Shown here: piece after piece, positions 26,529-35,224 of the stretch
How the letters are laid out: each line of letters opens with the position of its first letter
Numbering within the stretch: the first letter of the stretch is position 1
From: Rhodanobacteraceae bacterium
GTDB taxonomy: Bacteria > Pseudomonadota > Gammaproteobacteria > Xanthomonadales > Rhodanobacteraceae
DNA: 64,000 bases
Direction: 5' to 3'
Assembly: GCA_016790075.1 (NCBI GenBank)
Contig: JAEUPP010000080.1
Span: 1-64,000, forward strand
The notes under the pieces: model-generated
Seen by the model: the letters and a program-made list of their open reading frames with translations, nothing else
What the model was told of the DNA's origin: nothing
Databases searched by the model: none
Made by a program: the position numbers and the translations under genes

Positions 26529-27467
26529 TCAATGTTCCGAGCTGCTGCGCTGTTCAGCGCCGCTGCGCTCGCGCAGCAGTCGCGCTTCCAGTTTTTCGCC
26601 CGCGGCTGCGGCATAACGCTCGCAGGCGCCGCGGTCGATGAGCGGATCGGGCTTCACTCCCTGGGCACGCTGGGCGAGCTTTTCTTCCAGTTGCGCAAAC
26701 CCCGGATGGACGGGCACGACCAGATCACAGGGCAAGGCTGCGACCCGGGCAATGCTTGCGCGGAAGGCTGCGGCGATTCCGCCGGCCCCGTCGGTGCCGC
26801 CGAAGCGGTAATTATCGTCCGATACGGCATTCAGGCTGTCGGCGTAGACGAGGTTGAGGCACTCGCCGTCGACACAATCCTGCCAGCTCCAGCTGGTTGC
26901 GCCGGGCGTATGGCCGGGTGTGTAGTGCGCTGTCAGCGCTAGCCGGCCCAGGCGCAGGGTCTCGCCGTCAGCAATGATTTTGGCATTTTTCACTTTGGGA
27001 AAACTGTTTTCCTTGTCCCCGAAGCCGGCCTGCGGATCGTCCTTTGCGGTCGTGCCAGCGGCCAGGGCCTGTGCATTGCGCGCGCTCGCAATCACGGTCG
27101 CGCCGCTGGCGCGCGCCAGTGCGGCTACACCGCCCACATGGTCGTAGTGCGCGTGGGAGACGGCTATGTACTTGATCTGGTCGAGTTGATAGCCAAGTTT
27201 TTGGATGTTCGCGGCAATCAATGGTGCAGATTCGGCCAGCGCGCCGTCGAGCAGTACCAGGCCTGCACCTGAGTCGATCAATACCGCCGATAGCCCTTGC
27301 GTGCCGACGTACCAGCTCTTGCCGTACAACACGAACGGTGCCTGTGGCTGATTCCATTCAGCACACGCACTGCAATTCTTCGCCGCATCGGGTGTGAGCG
27401 GTGCCGCGCTGGCGGTAACGAAGGAAAAGGCGGCACCGAGGCCAAATAACAGATAGGGCGAACGCAT
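26529..27467 (-). CDS. Subclass B3-like metallo-beta-lactamase
   Basis: A 312-aa exported zinc hydrolase. ATG at 27467 starts the signal peptide MRSPYLLFGLGAAFSFVTASA. All B3 zinc ligands can be seen: SHAHYDHVGG (HxHxDH), TPGHTPGATSW (His196-type) and VPVHPGF (His263-type). The B3-specific strand YADSLNAVSDDNYRF, with the Ser that replaces the Cys of B1 enzymes, is also present. The N-terminus has CSACAEWNQPQAPF, as in chromosomal B3 enzymes. It is likely to hydrolyse beta-lactams in the periplasm, but some B3-like proteins have other substrates. No regulator of the AmpR type is nearby; a MarR-GNAT fusion gene is immediately upstream on the same strand. Confidence 0.87.
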   Translation of the reverse strand: MRSPYLLFGLGAAFSFVTASAAPLTPDAAKNCSACAEWNQPQAPFVLYGKSWYVGTQGLSAVLIDSGAGLVLLDGALAESAPLIAANIQKLGYQLDQIKYIAVSHAHYDHVGGVAALARASGATVIASARNAQALAAGTTAKDDPQAGFGDKENSFPKVKNAKIIADGETLRLGRLALTAHYTPGHTPGATSWSWQDCVDGECLNLVYADSLNAVSDDNYRFGGTDGAGGIAAAFRASIARVAALPCDLVVPVHPGFAQLEEKLAQRAQGVKPDPLIDRGACERYAAAAGEKLEARLLRERSGAEQRSSSEH

Positions 27468-27600
27468 GGGGCAGTTCCGGCAGTGACGGGGCAGCGAGTA
27501 TGTCGTCGTGCTGCGGGCAAACTGCGGCATAAATGTGGCGAATTTCGGCGCCATCGCAGGGCACTGGTTGAGCGCCAGCGGCCAGATGCAGTGCCCAGCT

Positions 27601-28572
27601 TTACGCGCCGCGCGTCGTGCCGCCGGGGTCTTTCCAGATCATGTACACGTCAGAGCGGCGGTAGTGCGAATCGGACTTGGGCTGCGCCTGGTGCTCGAAG
27701 CCCATGCTTTCGTAAAGCGCCAGTGCGGGTTTCAGACGCGAACTGGATTCGAGAAACAAGGTCGTGCCATCGCGTTCCTTGAACACCTCGATGGCGCGAG
27801 CCAGCAAGCGCCGACCGACGCCCAGACCCTGGTGGCTTTCGTCGACGGCCATCTTGGTCAGTTCGTAGACACCCGCGGATTCGACCTTGAGGGCGCAGGT
27901 GCCGATGACCTGATCGTCCAGCAGCGCAAACAGTACTTCGCCGCCACCGGCGAGGAGCTCGCTCTCGGGCTCGGACAACACGCGGTGATCGATAGCCTCG
28001 AGATAGAAGTACTTGCGCAGCCAGGCGGCGTTGAGCCGGTAAAAGTGCTGGCGCAGTGCCGGATCGAAACCGACGATGCGCACGCGCGAGCGCTCGCTGG
28101 CCTGGCAGCGTGCCACGACGGTGGCAGGCAGATCGCTGTCGAGCAGGGTTTCAAACTTGGCCAGGGTCGCAAGCAGGTCGATGTCGGCTGCGGCACAGCG
28201 CTGTTCCAGTTCCTGCACGATGGCCTTCCAGGCGGGCCGCACTTCGCGCAATACCGCGCGGGCTCGCGCGGTAAGGCTCAGGCAGCGGCGGCGGCGGTCA
28301 CTGGGATCATCGACGATGGTGACCCAGCCCTCCTCGACCAGCCTGTCAGCGAGCTGGCTCACGGCCGAGTGGGTCTGGCCGATCTGGGCGGCAATGTTTC
28401 CTATGGCCTGCGGTCCCTGATCCTGCAACAGGCGCAATAGCGGAAACCAGCGTCCCTGCAGCGGCAGTCCGCGCAGGCGGTAGACCTCGTCGGCGAGCGT
28501 GTAAAGCTGGTCGCTGATGGCACGCAGGCGGCTGCCCAGCGCGAGCAGGCCGAGGTCGGCGAGAAATGACAT
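27601..28572 (-). CDS. MarR-type regulator fused to a GNAT acetyltransferase
   Basis: A 323-aa two-domain protein. Residues 1-145 form a MarR winged helix (IGNIAAQIGQTHSAVSQLADRLVEEGWV, then DPSDRRRRCLSLT). Residues about 165-315 form a GNAT N-acetyltransferase, with the acetyl-CoA binding segment HQGLGVGRRLLARAIE preceded by YELTKMAVDE, and the C-terminal ALYESMGFEH. Such fusions are common in proteobacteria, but the acetylated substrate is unknown. A palindrome 15 bases upstream of the start is a good candidate for its own operator. It may regulate the divergent FG-GAP gene as well. Confidence 0.9.
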   Translation of the reverse strand: MSFLADLGLLALGSRLRAISDQLYTLADEVYRLRGLPLQGRWFPLLRLLQDQGPQAIGNIAAQIGQTHSAVSQLADRLVEEGWVTIVDDPSDRRRRCLSLTARARAVLREVRPAWKAIVQELEQRCAAADIDLLATLAKFETLLDSDLPATVVARCQASERSRVRIVGFDPALRQHFYRLNAAWLRKYFYLEAIDHRVLSEPESELLAGGGEVLFALLDDQVIGTCALKVESAGVYELTKMAVDESHQGLGVGRRLLARAIEVFKERDGTTLFLESSSRLKPALALYESMGFEHQAQPKSDSHYRRSDVYMIWKDPGGTTRGA

Positions 28573-28586
28573 GGCCGCATTCCAGA

Positions 28587-28610
28587 ATTTATGTAAGTGC
28601 TAACGTAAAT
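28587..28610. promoter_or_regulatory. Candidate MarR operator
   Basis: A 24-base imperfect palindrome with outer arms ATTTA and TAAAT and 18 of 24 positions symmetric, in an AT-rich patch just upstream of the MarR-GNAT start and before the divergent FG-GAP gene. MarR proteins normally bind such dyads next to their own gene. Confidence 0.5.
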
Positions 28611-28731
28611 CCTGTTGTTTTTGTTTGCAAGGCAAGGGTTCGCAGCGATTACGCGATGAACGGCGCGAGCGTCGATTTACCAGGAAACAGCGGTGCCGGA
28701 TCATGCGGAACCGTTTCTACCGGGATCTGCC

Positions 28732-30330
28732 ATGTCTTCTGCCCTTGTCTGCCGTGCCCTGCTGGGTACGAGTGCGCTTGCTTTAGTGTCCGGAGCGGCT
28801 CAGGCAGTCGTGCCGGCGCCGCTGCCTAAGTGGAGCTACGCCGGCTGCACGGCGGGCAGTTGCCAGACAGGCTGGTATGCATCGCCAGCAGCTGCTGACA
28901 TCGATGGGGATGGCCAGACCGAAGTGATCTGGGGTGGGCAGAATCTCGCTGCTTACGACGGCGCGACCGGTACTGGCGAATGGAGCGTCAGCGCCGCCAG
29001 CCGCATCTGGCCGGCGATTGCGCTGGCTGACCTTGACGCGGACGGCACGCTGGAAATCGTGGTTGGACGCAACAGCAATCTGCTGACCGTTTATGCGGCC
29101 AATGGCAGCGTGAAGCTGGGCTGGCCCAAGAACCCGTTTGCCAACGGCGAGGTGCGCACGCTGGCCCTGGCCGATCTCGACAACAACGGGGATCTTGAAA
29201 TCATCGTCGGCCGGGCCAGCAGCGGTGGCGATCGCCAGGTCAGCGTCTACGAGCACGACGGCAATGTGCGCCCCGGCTGGCCCGCGCGGCGGACCGGCGA
29301 ACCGGGCACGGGAGCGGGCATGTACAACGAGAATGTTGCAATCGGCGATCTCGACGGCAACGGCGTCAATGAAATCTACGCGCCGACCGATACGCACTAC
29401 ATCACTGCGCTGGACCCCAATGGCGACCAGCGCCGCACGAGTACGATTTACGGCCTTTCCGGTGGACAGCCCAAGGTCTGGGCGCAGGTCGGCGTGCATG
29501 TGGACCAGGCGGCCGACCTGCGCGGTTTCGCCAACTGCGGCACCGAGCACAGGCCCAATTTCGCCAACGCCGCGCCGGCGATCGCCGATCTCGACGCCGA
29601 CGGTGTGCCCGAACTTGTCGTTCCGGGTGATGTATACAACTGCGCGCTGGGCGATCCGGCGGGCGACCTCTACTACCTGCCCTGGATACTGCGTCACGAC
29701 CGCACGCGCTGGAGCGGCTCGGGCTTTGACTGGACCGTACTGCCGCCTCAGGGGGCCAGCGGTGCGGCGCTGACGCAGGATTTCAGCATTATCGAAAGCT
29801 CCGTGAGCAATGCCGTGCTGGCCGACCTCGACAGCGACGGGCGCAAGGAGATCCTGTTCGCAAGTTATGACGGCAAGCTGCACGCCTGGTGGCTGGACAA
29901 GACCGAAAAGCACAGCTGGCCCTATGTCGTACCCGGCAGCGGTTTCCGTTTCGCGGCTGAACCCGTGGTTGCGGATCTGGACAACGATGGCTGTGCCGAA
30001 GTGCTGTTCACGTCCTACCCGGAAAAACGCGACAACCTTGTCGGCCGTCTGCACGTACTCAACTGCCGCGGCGAAAGCCTGCATTTGCTGGACCTGCCCG
30101 CACCACGTGGCGACGACTGGAATGGTGGGCTGGGTGCGCCGACGCTGGCCAACCTGGATGCCGATGCGGACCTGGAACTCGTCGCCGGCACCTCGCACAG
30201 CGGGCTGGTCGCCTGGGATCTGCCGGGCAGTGCGGCGGCTCGGGTACTGTGGTCGACCGGGCGCGGCGGCCTGTTGCGCAACGGCCAGGCGCAGCAAGCC
30301 GATCGTATCTTCCGCCACGGCTTCGAGTAG
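28732..30330 (+). CDS. Secreted FG-GAP/VCBS repeat protein with C-terminal tail motif
   Basis: A 532-aa exported protein. ATG at 28732 starts a signal peptide (MSSALVCRALLGTSALALVSGAAQA); an upstream in-frame GTG at 28693 is less likely. About eight FG-GAP-like units are visible, each with a DLDxDGxxE core (DIDGDGQTEVI, DLDADGTLEIV, DLDNNGDLEII, DLDGNGVNEIY, DLDADGVPELV, DLDSDGRKEIL, DLDNDGCAEVL, NLDADADLELV). They probably fold as an integrin-like, calcium-binding beta-propeller. The last residues are ADRIFRHGFE, close to the tails of three other exported proteins here. The function is unknown, perhaps adhesion or binding. A hairpin separates it from the convergent M28 peptidase gene. Confidence 0.85.
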   Translation: MSSALVCRALLGTSALALVSGAAQAVVPAPLPKWSYAGCTAGSCQTGWYASPAAADIDGDGQTEVIWGGQNLAAYDGATGTGEWSVSAASRIWPAIALADLDADGTLEIVVGRNSNLLTVYAANGSVKLGWPKNPFANGEVRTLALADLDNNGDLEIIVGRASSGGDRQVSVYEHDGNVRPGWPARRTGEPGTGAGMYNENVAIGDLDGNGVNEIYAPTDTHYITALDPNGDQRRTSTIYGLSGGQPKVWAQVGVHVDQAADLRGFANCGTEHRPNFANAAPAIADLDADGVPELVVPGDVYNCALGDPAGDLYYLPWILRHDRTRWSGSGFDWTVLPPQGASGAALTQDFSIIESSVSNAVLADLDSDGRKEILFASYDGKLHAWWLDKTEKHSWPYVVPGSGFRFAAEPVVADLDNDGCAEVLFTSYPEKRDNLVGRLHVLNCRGESLHLLDLPAPRGDDWNGGLGAPTLANLDADADLELVAGTSHSGLVAWDLPGSAAARVLWSTGRGGLLRNGQAQQADRIFRHGFE

Positions 30331-30363
30331 GCGCGCCGACGAAAACCGTGCACGTCGGCGCGC
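30331..30363. terminator. Bidirectional hairpin between convergent genes
   Basis: GCGCGCCGACG pairs perfectly with CGTCGGCGCGC (11 bp) around an 11-base loop, directly after the stop codon of the FG-GAP gene and about 30 bases from the 3' end of the M28 peptidase gene. No T tract is present on either side. Confidence 0.55.
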
Positions 30364-30394
30364 TCTCGCTACGAACGGCTGTGAGAAATGCGGG

Positions 30395-31825
30395 CTAGTC
30401 GAACGGAGTGGCGAAGATCCGGTCAGTCACGCCGGCAAGTTCCGCCAGGGCCGCGACGTTCATGCGCACGATATGGCCACCCAGCGTCGGTGAGTTGCCT
30501 GTACTGTTCATGTTGGCCGGGGTGTCCGTAGTCTTGTGGTAGTGCGGATACGAGACGCCGCCGCGATGGATGCTATGCACGGCGCGCACGCCCCGGTTCA
30601 GATAGGGCTGCTGGTCGGAACAGCAGGCGTTGGACGCCTTCACGACGGAGAGAGCGGGGACATAATTGGCTGCGGCATCGCCGAACCGGTCGCGCAGCGC
30701 GATATTGGCCGCGAGGTCGCCACCGGGGTTGGTGCCTTGTGCGGTCGTGATCGTGACGCCGAAACCGCCGGCGCCATTGTCCCAGCCGATCATGTCCATG
30801 TTCGCCATGGCCTGAACCTTGGCAAGATCACCGCTTGCCGCCAGTTCGCTCGCATGGCCAGTGCTGCCCCAGAGTCCCTGCTCCTCTCCGGCGTAGCAGA
30901 GGAAGATCAAGGTTTTTTCCGGCCGTGCCGGGACCAGTGCGCGCGCCGTCTCGATGACGCCGGCGCAGCCGGATGCATTGTCGTCGGCTCCGGGGGTCTG
31001 GGTCGCTATGTTGCTCGTCTGCTGGCGCGAGTCGTAGTGCGCGCCGACCAGCAGCCACTGGTCCGGATACTTCCAGCCCGTAAGACGGCCGGCGACGTTG
31101 TGCCGTTCTGCCGGGTTGCCGCCCAGGGTCATCGAGAACGTGGGTTCGCTGACCTGCAGGCCTAGCGCTTCAAACTGTGTGCGTATCCACTGGCGCGAGA
31201 GATAGAGCCCGGAACTCGTATCCGTGCTGCTGTTGTAGCTGGAGCGGTCCCAGCTTGCGAGCTGCGATACGGTATCGAACCAGCGCTGGCCGTCGACGCG
31301 GGCAACGATGGCTTCGATCACGGGGTCGACGGCGCGTACGGCGCGTACGGCTTCGCGATCAAGTCGATGCTGGCGCAATATGACACTGTTTGGCTGCAGC
31401 GCGATCCACTCCGCGGCGCCCAGATGTTCCGGATGCCGGCTGGCCAATGCCTGCTGCCGCGCCGGATCGGCTGGACGGCGCAGCAATTCATAGCTGCCGT
31501 CAAGGGCGGTAATGCGCAGGTCTTCCGGCGCAGGGCCGTCGCCGCAGCCGCGGGCATGAAGGACCAGATCTTCGGCACGCAGCGGGCCCAGCGCGCGGGC
31601 GCGGCGGTGCGCCGGAGACTGGGCCCGCAATGTTTCCCCATCGCCGGCAAGCAGCAGTTCGTCGCCAAGCTCTATCCACCAGTCAACGCCTTCCGCTTTT
31701 TTATACGCTTCCACTTGCGAGTGGCTGGCGCTGCGTATGTCGAGTAGCAGGGTCTCGGCGGCAGCCTGGACATTTGTGGCCGAAGCGGCGAGCAGCAGCG
31801 CGGCCAGGGCAGGGGACGGACGCAT
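30395..31825 (-). CDS. Secreted M28 family zinc aminopeptidase
   Basis: A 476-aa exported peptidase with signal peptide MRPSPALAALLLAASATNVQA and AGAGGA-like Shine-Dalgarno sequence. The first 200 residues look like a propeptide. The catalytic domain has all M28 zinc and catalytic residues: GAHYDSR, GADDNASG, the Glu pair in CYAGEEQG, NMDMIGWD and HYHKTTDTP. It should cleave N-terminal amino acids from peptides outside the cell. Its last residues, TDRIFATPFD, match the tail pattern shared by three other exported proteins in the window. It faces the FG-GAP gene tail to tail. Confidence 0.9.
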   Translation of the reverse strand: MRPSPALAALLLAASATNVQAAAETLLLDIRSASHSQVEAYKKAEGVDWWIELGDELLLAGDGETLRAQSPAHRRARALGPLRAEDLVLHARGCGDGPAPEDLRITALDGSYELLRRPADPARQQALASRHPEHLGAAEWIALQPNSVILRQHRLDREAVRAVRAVDPVIEAIVARVDGQRWFDTVSQLASWDRSSYNSSTDTSSGLYLSRQWIRTQFEALGLQVSEPTFSMTLGGNPAERHNVAGRLTGWKYPDQWLLVGAHYDSRQQTSNIATQTPGADDNASGCAGVIETARALVPARPEKTLIFLCYAGEEQGLWGSTGHASELAASGDLAKVQAMANMDMIGWDNGAGGFGVTITTAQGTNPGGDLAANIALRDRFGDAAANYVPALSVVKASNACCSDQQPYLNRGVRAVHSIHRGGVSYPHYHKTTDTPANMNSTGNSPTLGGHIVRMNVAALAELAGVTDRIFATPFD

Positions 31826-31996
31826 GGGACGTTCCTCTTGGCAGGGAAGCGGAGCGTGAACCTAACACGCGGGCCGGGGTCACGCTGCTGAAGAATTCGC
31901 ATTTGGACCAGCTGCCCGCGCCTGCGGCGGCGTGACGGCAGCAGAACGCGGGCCGGCTTGTTATGGTGGCGGCCCCGATTCAACCGGAACCCTGCC

Positions 31997-32392
31997 ATGT
32001 CCAGCCATCTGCCCGCCGTCGTCGTCGCACTTACCGTATTGTTGCTGATCGTTGTCATGGGGCTGGTCGGTCGGGCGCGTGGGCGCTATGGCGTCAAGGC
32101 GCCGGCGACGACCGGCCACGAGGATTTCGAGCGGGTGTTCCGCGCGCAGATGAATACGATCGAGAGCGCGGTAATGTTCTTGCCGGCGCTCTGGCTGGGA
32201 ACGACGTACGGCTCGCCGCAGATTGCCGGCATTTGCGGCCTGATCTGGGTTCTCACACGCTTTTGGTACGCATTCGCCTACGCGCAAGCCGCCGGCAAGC
32301 GTGCCATGCCTTTCCTGTTGAGTTCGCTGGCCATTGCCGCCACGTTCGCCGTCGGTGTCTGGGGGCTGCTGCGCCATCTGATGGGGTATTGA
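31997..32392 (+). CDS. MAPEG family membrane protein
   Basis: A 131-aa membrane protein with four hydrophobic segments. The family signature is clear: ERVFRAQMNTIESAVMFLPALWL, with the conserved Arg, Asn and Glu used for glutathione binding in eukaryotic relatives. The ATG at 31997 gives the usual family length; the frame upstream is open but lacks features. Bacterial members are mostly uncharacterised. It is followed by the phospholipase gene 148 bases on and is divergent from the M28 peptidase gene. Confidence 0.85.
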   Translation: MSSHLPAVVVALTVLLLIVVMGLVGRARGRYGVKAPATTGHEDFERVFRAQMNTIESAVMFLPALWLGTTYGSPQIAGICGLIWVLTRFWYAFAYAQAAGKRAMPFLLSSLAIAATFAVGVWGLLRHLMGY

Positions 32393-32540
32393 GCACCGTT
32401 GGCCGGTCCCGGGCAAACGGGATCTGCACTGCAGCCATCGGCCGTAATCCAAAACGTCAAATTGCGTACACCGTAGCGAAACGTTCCCTGCCGAGCATGT
32501 GCTGCGCCGCGCCAGATTGCGGCGCAGCGGAGCCATGGGC

Positions 32541-34670
32541 ATGGCAGGCACGAGTCGTCGGGAATTCCTGCGCCTGGCGGCACAGTCGGCTGGCGCGGCC
32601 ACTGTAATGGCGGCGCTGCCGCCGGTAATCCGCGAAGCGCTGGCGGTAGCGCCGGCGCGCGCCACGGGCACGATCCAGGATGTCGCCCACGTCGTCGTGC
32701 TGATGCAGGAAAACCGCTCCTTTGATCATTACTTCGGTGCGTTGCGCGGCGTGCGTGGATTCGGCGATCCGCGCTCGATCCGCCTGCCCGGTGGAACCAG
32801 CGTCTGGCAACAGCCACGCAGCGGTAGCGGCGAGGTGATGCCGTTCCGGCTCGACACGCAGCTCACCGCGGCGCAGTGCATGGACGACATCGACCATAGC
32901 TGGAAGGGAAGCCACGCGCGCTGGAAGAACTTCGATCACTGGGTGCGGGAGAAAGGCCCTATGTGCATGGGGCATTTCACGCGTGCGGACCTGCCGTTCT
33001 ACTACGCGCTGGCCGATGCGTTCACGGTCTGCGACGCGTGGTTCTGTTCCGTGCACGGGCCGACGAATCCAAACCGCATGCATCTGTTCACCGGTACCAG
33101 CGGTCTGGCGGTGGATCGACCGGGCTACCATGCGGTCAACAACCTCGACGATGGCAACTGGACCGCGGACATGGCCCGCGACAATCCCGCTTTCGCTGCG
33201 TATGACTGGACCACGTATGCGGAGCGCCTGGAACAGGCCGGGGTCAGCTGGAAGGTCTATCAGGAATACGACAACTACGGCGACAACTCGCTGGCCTTTT
33301 TTCGTAAATTTCGCGGCATTCCGGCCTCGTCATCCCTGTATCGTCGCGGCCGCGCCTATGCGCCGGGCTCCGATGCGACCAATGCCTACACGACTTTGGG
33401 TCGGCCGCTGGTCGAACAGTTCCGTCGCGACGTGGCCAATGCCGCCCTGCCGCAGGTGTCCTGGATCGTTGCACCATTTTCCATGTGTGAACACCCGGAA
33501 GCGGCGCCGGCCTATGGCGAGGCGCTGACCGCACAGCTGCTGGCCGCGCTGGCGGCGAATCCGGCGGTCTGGTCCAGGACCGTATTCATCATCACCTATG
33601 ACGAAAACGGCGGCTTCTTCGACCATGTGCCCTCGCATGTGCCTGCGTTGAACGCCAATCTCGGCAAGAGCACGGTCGCAACCGCAAGTGAGGACCACGC
33701 CGGCGAGCCGGTCGGACTGGGCATCCGCGTGCCCAGCCTGGTCGTGTCGCCCTGGAGCCGCGGCGGCTGGGTCAATTCGCAGGTGTTTGACCACACCTCG
33801 GTGATCCGTTTCCTCGAAGCGCGCTTTGGCGTCCACGAACCCAATATCGGTGCCTGGCGCCGTGCCATGACGGGTGACCTGACGTCGACGCTGGATTTTG
33901 GCGTTGCCAACCTGGACTGGCCGAGTTTGCCGGATACCAGCGCCTCTATCGCCAACGCGGATGCGAGCTGCCGGCTCCGGCCCGCCGTAGCACCCGCCGT
34001 CAACACCTTGCCGGTGCAGGAAACCGGTCTGCGCCCTGCGCGTGCCTTGCCTTACTCTCTGAGTGTCAACGGTCGCAGCGATCCTGCCACGGGCTGCTAT
34101 TGGCTGGATTTTTACAATGACGGCGAGGCCGGCGCCGGGCTCAATGTCTATGCCGGCAATCGTGGCGACGGCCCCTGGTTCTATTCACTCGGTGGCGGCA
34201 CCGAGTTGTCAGACTACTGGAGCGTACAGGCGGTTACGGCAGGCATCTACGACCTGCACGTGCACGGGCCGAACGGGTTCCTGCGCAGCTTCGGCGGCGA
34301 TCTGGCGCGTCTTGCGGACGGGGCGAATCCCGAGCTCGTCGTGCTCTACGACGTCACACACAATGCGCTGCTATTGCGCTTGCGCAACAGCGGCAGCGCA
34401 GACTGCCGGGTAAGCCTGAAACCGAATCGGTACAGCTCGCGGCCAGCGCAGGTGGTGAACCTTGCTGCCGGCGCCAGCGCCGATCTTGAATGGAACTTGC
34501 CGGCGCAGCAGCGCTGGTATGACCTTAGCCTCAGCAGCGACCATGATCCGCGCTGGCTGCGGCGTCTTGCGGGTCATCTGGAAAACGGCAGGGCCGGCGT
34601 CAGCGATCCCGCGTTCGGGGCGCCTGCCGGCCCAGGTCTGTTCGCCGACGGCTTCGACGGAGCCGCCTGA
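32541..34670 (+). CDS. Tat-exported phosphocholine-specific phospholipase C
   Basis: A 709-aa secreted phosphoesterase. ATG at 32541 has GGAG eight bases upstream and opens a Tat leader (TSRREFLRLAA, then a hydrophobic stretch); an ATG at 32535 is the alternative. The catalytic domain starts with HVVVLMQENRSFDHYFG and contains GPTNPNRMHLFTG and ITYDENGGFFDHVPSHVP, all typical of the PlcH/AcpA phosphoesterase family. Two beta-sandwich DUF756 domains follow (about residues 500-600 and 610-690). The C-terminus ends GLFADGFDGAA, another example of the shared tail. It probably releases phosphocholine from phosphatidylcholine or sphingomyelin; family members include haemolytic and non-haemolytic enzymes. 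Confidence 0.9.
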   Translation: MAGTSRREFLRLAAQSAGAATVMAALPPVIREALAVAPARATGTIQDVAHVVVLMQENRSFDHYFGALRGVRGFGDPRSIRLPGGTSVWQQPRSGSGEVMPFRLDTQLTAAQCMDDIDHSWKGSHARWKNFDHWVREKGPMCMGHFTRADLPFYYALADAFTVCDAWFCSVHGPTNPNRMHLFTGTSGLAVDRPGYHAVNNLDDGNWTADMARDNPAFAAYDWTTYAERLEQAGVSWKVYQEYDNYGDNSLAFFRKFRGIPASSSLYRRGRAYAPGSDATNAYTTLGRPLVEQFRRDVANAALPQVSWIVAPFSMCEHPEAAPAYGEALTAQLLAALAANPAVWSRTVFIITYDENGGFFDHVPSHVPALNANLGKSTVATASEDHAGEPVGLGIRVPSLVVSPWSRGGWVNSQVFDHTSVIRFLEARFGVHEPNIGAWRRAMTGDLTSTLDFGVANLDWPSLPDTSASIANADASCRLRPAVAPAVNTLPVQETGLRPARALPYSLSVNGRSDPATGCYWLDFYNDGEAGAGLNVYAGNRGDGPWFYSLGGGTELSDYWSVQAVTAGIYDLHVHGPNGFLRSFGGDLARLADGANPELVVLYDVTHNALLLRLRNSGSADCRVSLKPNRYSSRPAQVVNLAAGASADLEWNLPAQQRWYDLSLSSDHDPRWLRRLAGHLENGRAGVSDPAFGAPAGPGLFADGFDGAA

Positions 34671-34673
34671 CTG

Positions 34674-34688
34674 CTGCCGAATCGGCAG
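34674..34688. terminator. Short hairpin between convergent genes
   Basis: CTGCCGAATCGGCAG is a perfect inverted repeat in the 23-base gap between the phospholipase gene and the small secreted-protein gene. The stem is at most six or seven pairs with almost no loop, so the assignment is weak. Confidence 0.35.
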
Positions 34689-34693
34689 GTGCT

Positions 34694-35107
34694 TCACCGC
34701 GCGAAATAACATTCCATGGCGCTGCGGTAGTCGGTCGCCTGGCTGCGTGCGTCAAGGTTTCTCGCCATGCAGCCCGCGAGTTTCGCGCTGTCGGGGGAGA
34801 CTGGTCCCAGTTTTTTTGCCAGCTGATTAACCACGTCATAGGCCAGCATCTGGTGGTCGACACAGTCATAAAGCGAGCCCTTGGGGTCGAGCCGGAAACA
34901 GTACATGGCCAGGCGGTCGCGTACTTCCCGGCGCTGCCGCGCGACGACCTGGCGCAGGCGCTGCTGTCGGATGTAGTCGGATTCCGGCAGCGGCGCGGCG
35001 ACGAGGCAGGCCTGCGCAGTCCAGTTGCCCTGCGTGTCGCGGCATTTGTACGTTACGCCGGGCGTACTCAAATTCAGCGCGAGTGCGACGGCAAACAATG
35101 CGGACAT
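34694..35107 (-). CDS. Small exported Cys-containing protein, function unknown
   Basis: A 137-aa protein I do not recognise. ATG at 35107 has GGGGGA seven bases upstream and begins a short signal-like stretch (MSALFAVALALNLSTPG). The mature part starts VTYKCRDTQGNWTAQAC, similar to the beginning of DUF4124-type proteins. It goes on with a charged helix (RQRREVRDRLAMYCFRLD) and further Cys residues, seven in all, which suggests disulfides. It lies between the phospholipase and the long TldD-MoxR operon, 117 bases downstream of the last gene of that operon on the same strand. Confidence 0.7.
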   Translation of the reverse strand: MSALFAVALALNLSTPGVTYKCRDTQGNWTAQACLVAAPLPESDYIRQQRLRQVVARQRREVRDRLAMYCFRLDPKGSLYDCVDHQMLAYDVVNQLAKKLGPVSPDSAKLAGCMARNLDARSQATDYRSAMECYFAR

Positions 35108-35224
35108 CGAGCTTCCCCCGAGGCTGAGACGTGGCTGCGACGGTAGCGCGTCTGTCTGCTGCGTCAAGCGGCCGGTGTCGAAGCGAATCTGTACCGCCCG
35201 GTCGGCCTGCACAAACCGTGCGGA

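Noticed and set aside
28783-30318. 511-codon open frame opposite the FG-GAP gene
   Set aside because: The plus-strand protein has a signal peptide and eight repeats; the antisense frame is a shadow of its repetitive, GC-rich codons.
30298-30330. C-terminal tail as a PEP-CTERM, GlyGly-CTERM or LPXTG sorting signal
   Set aside because: There is no hydrophobic helix followed by basic residues at any of the four C-termini, and the motif itself differs.
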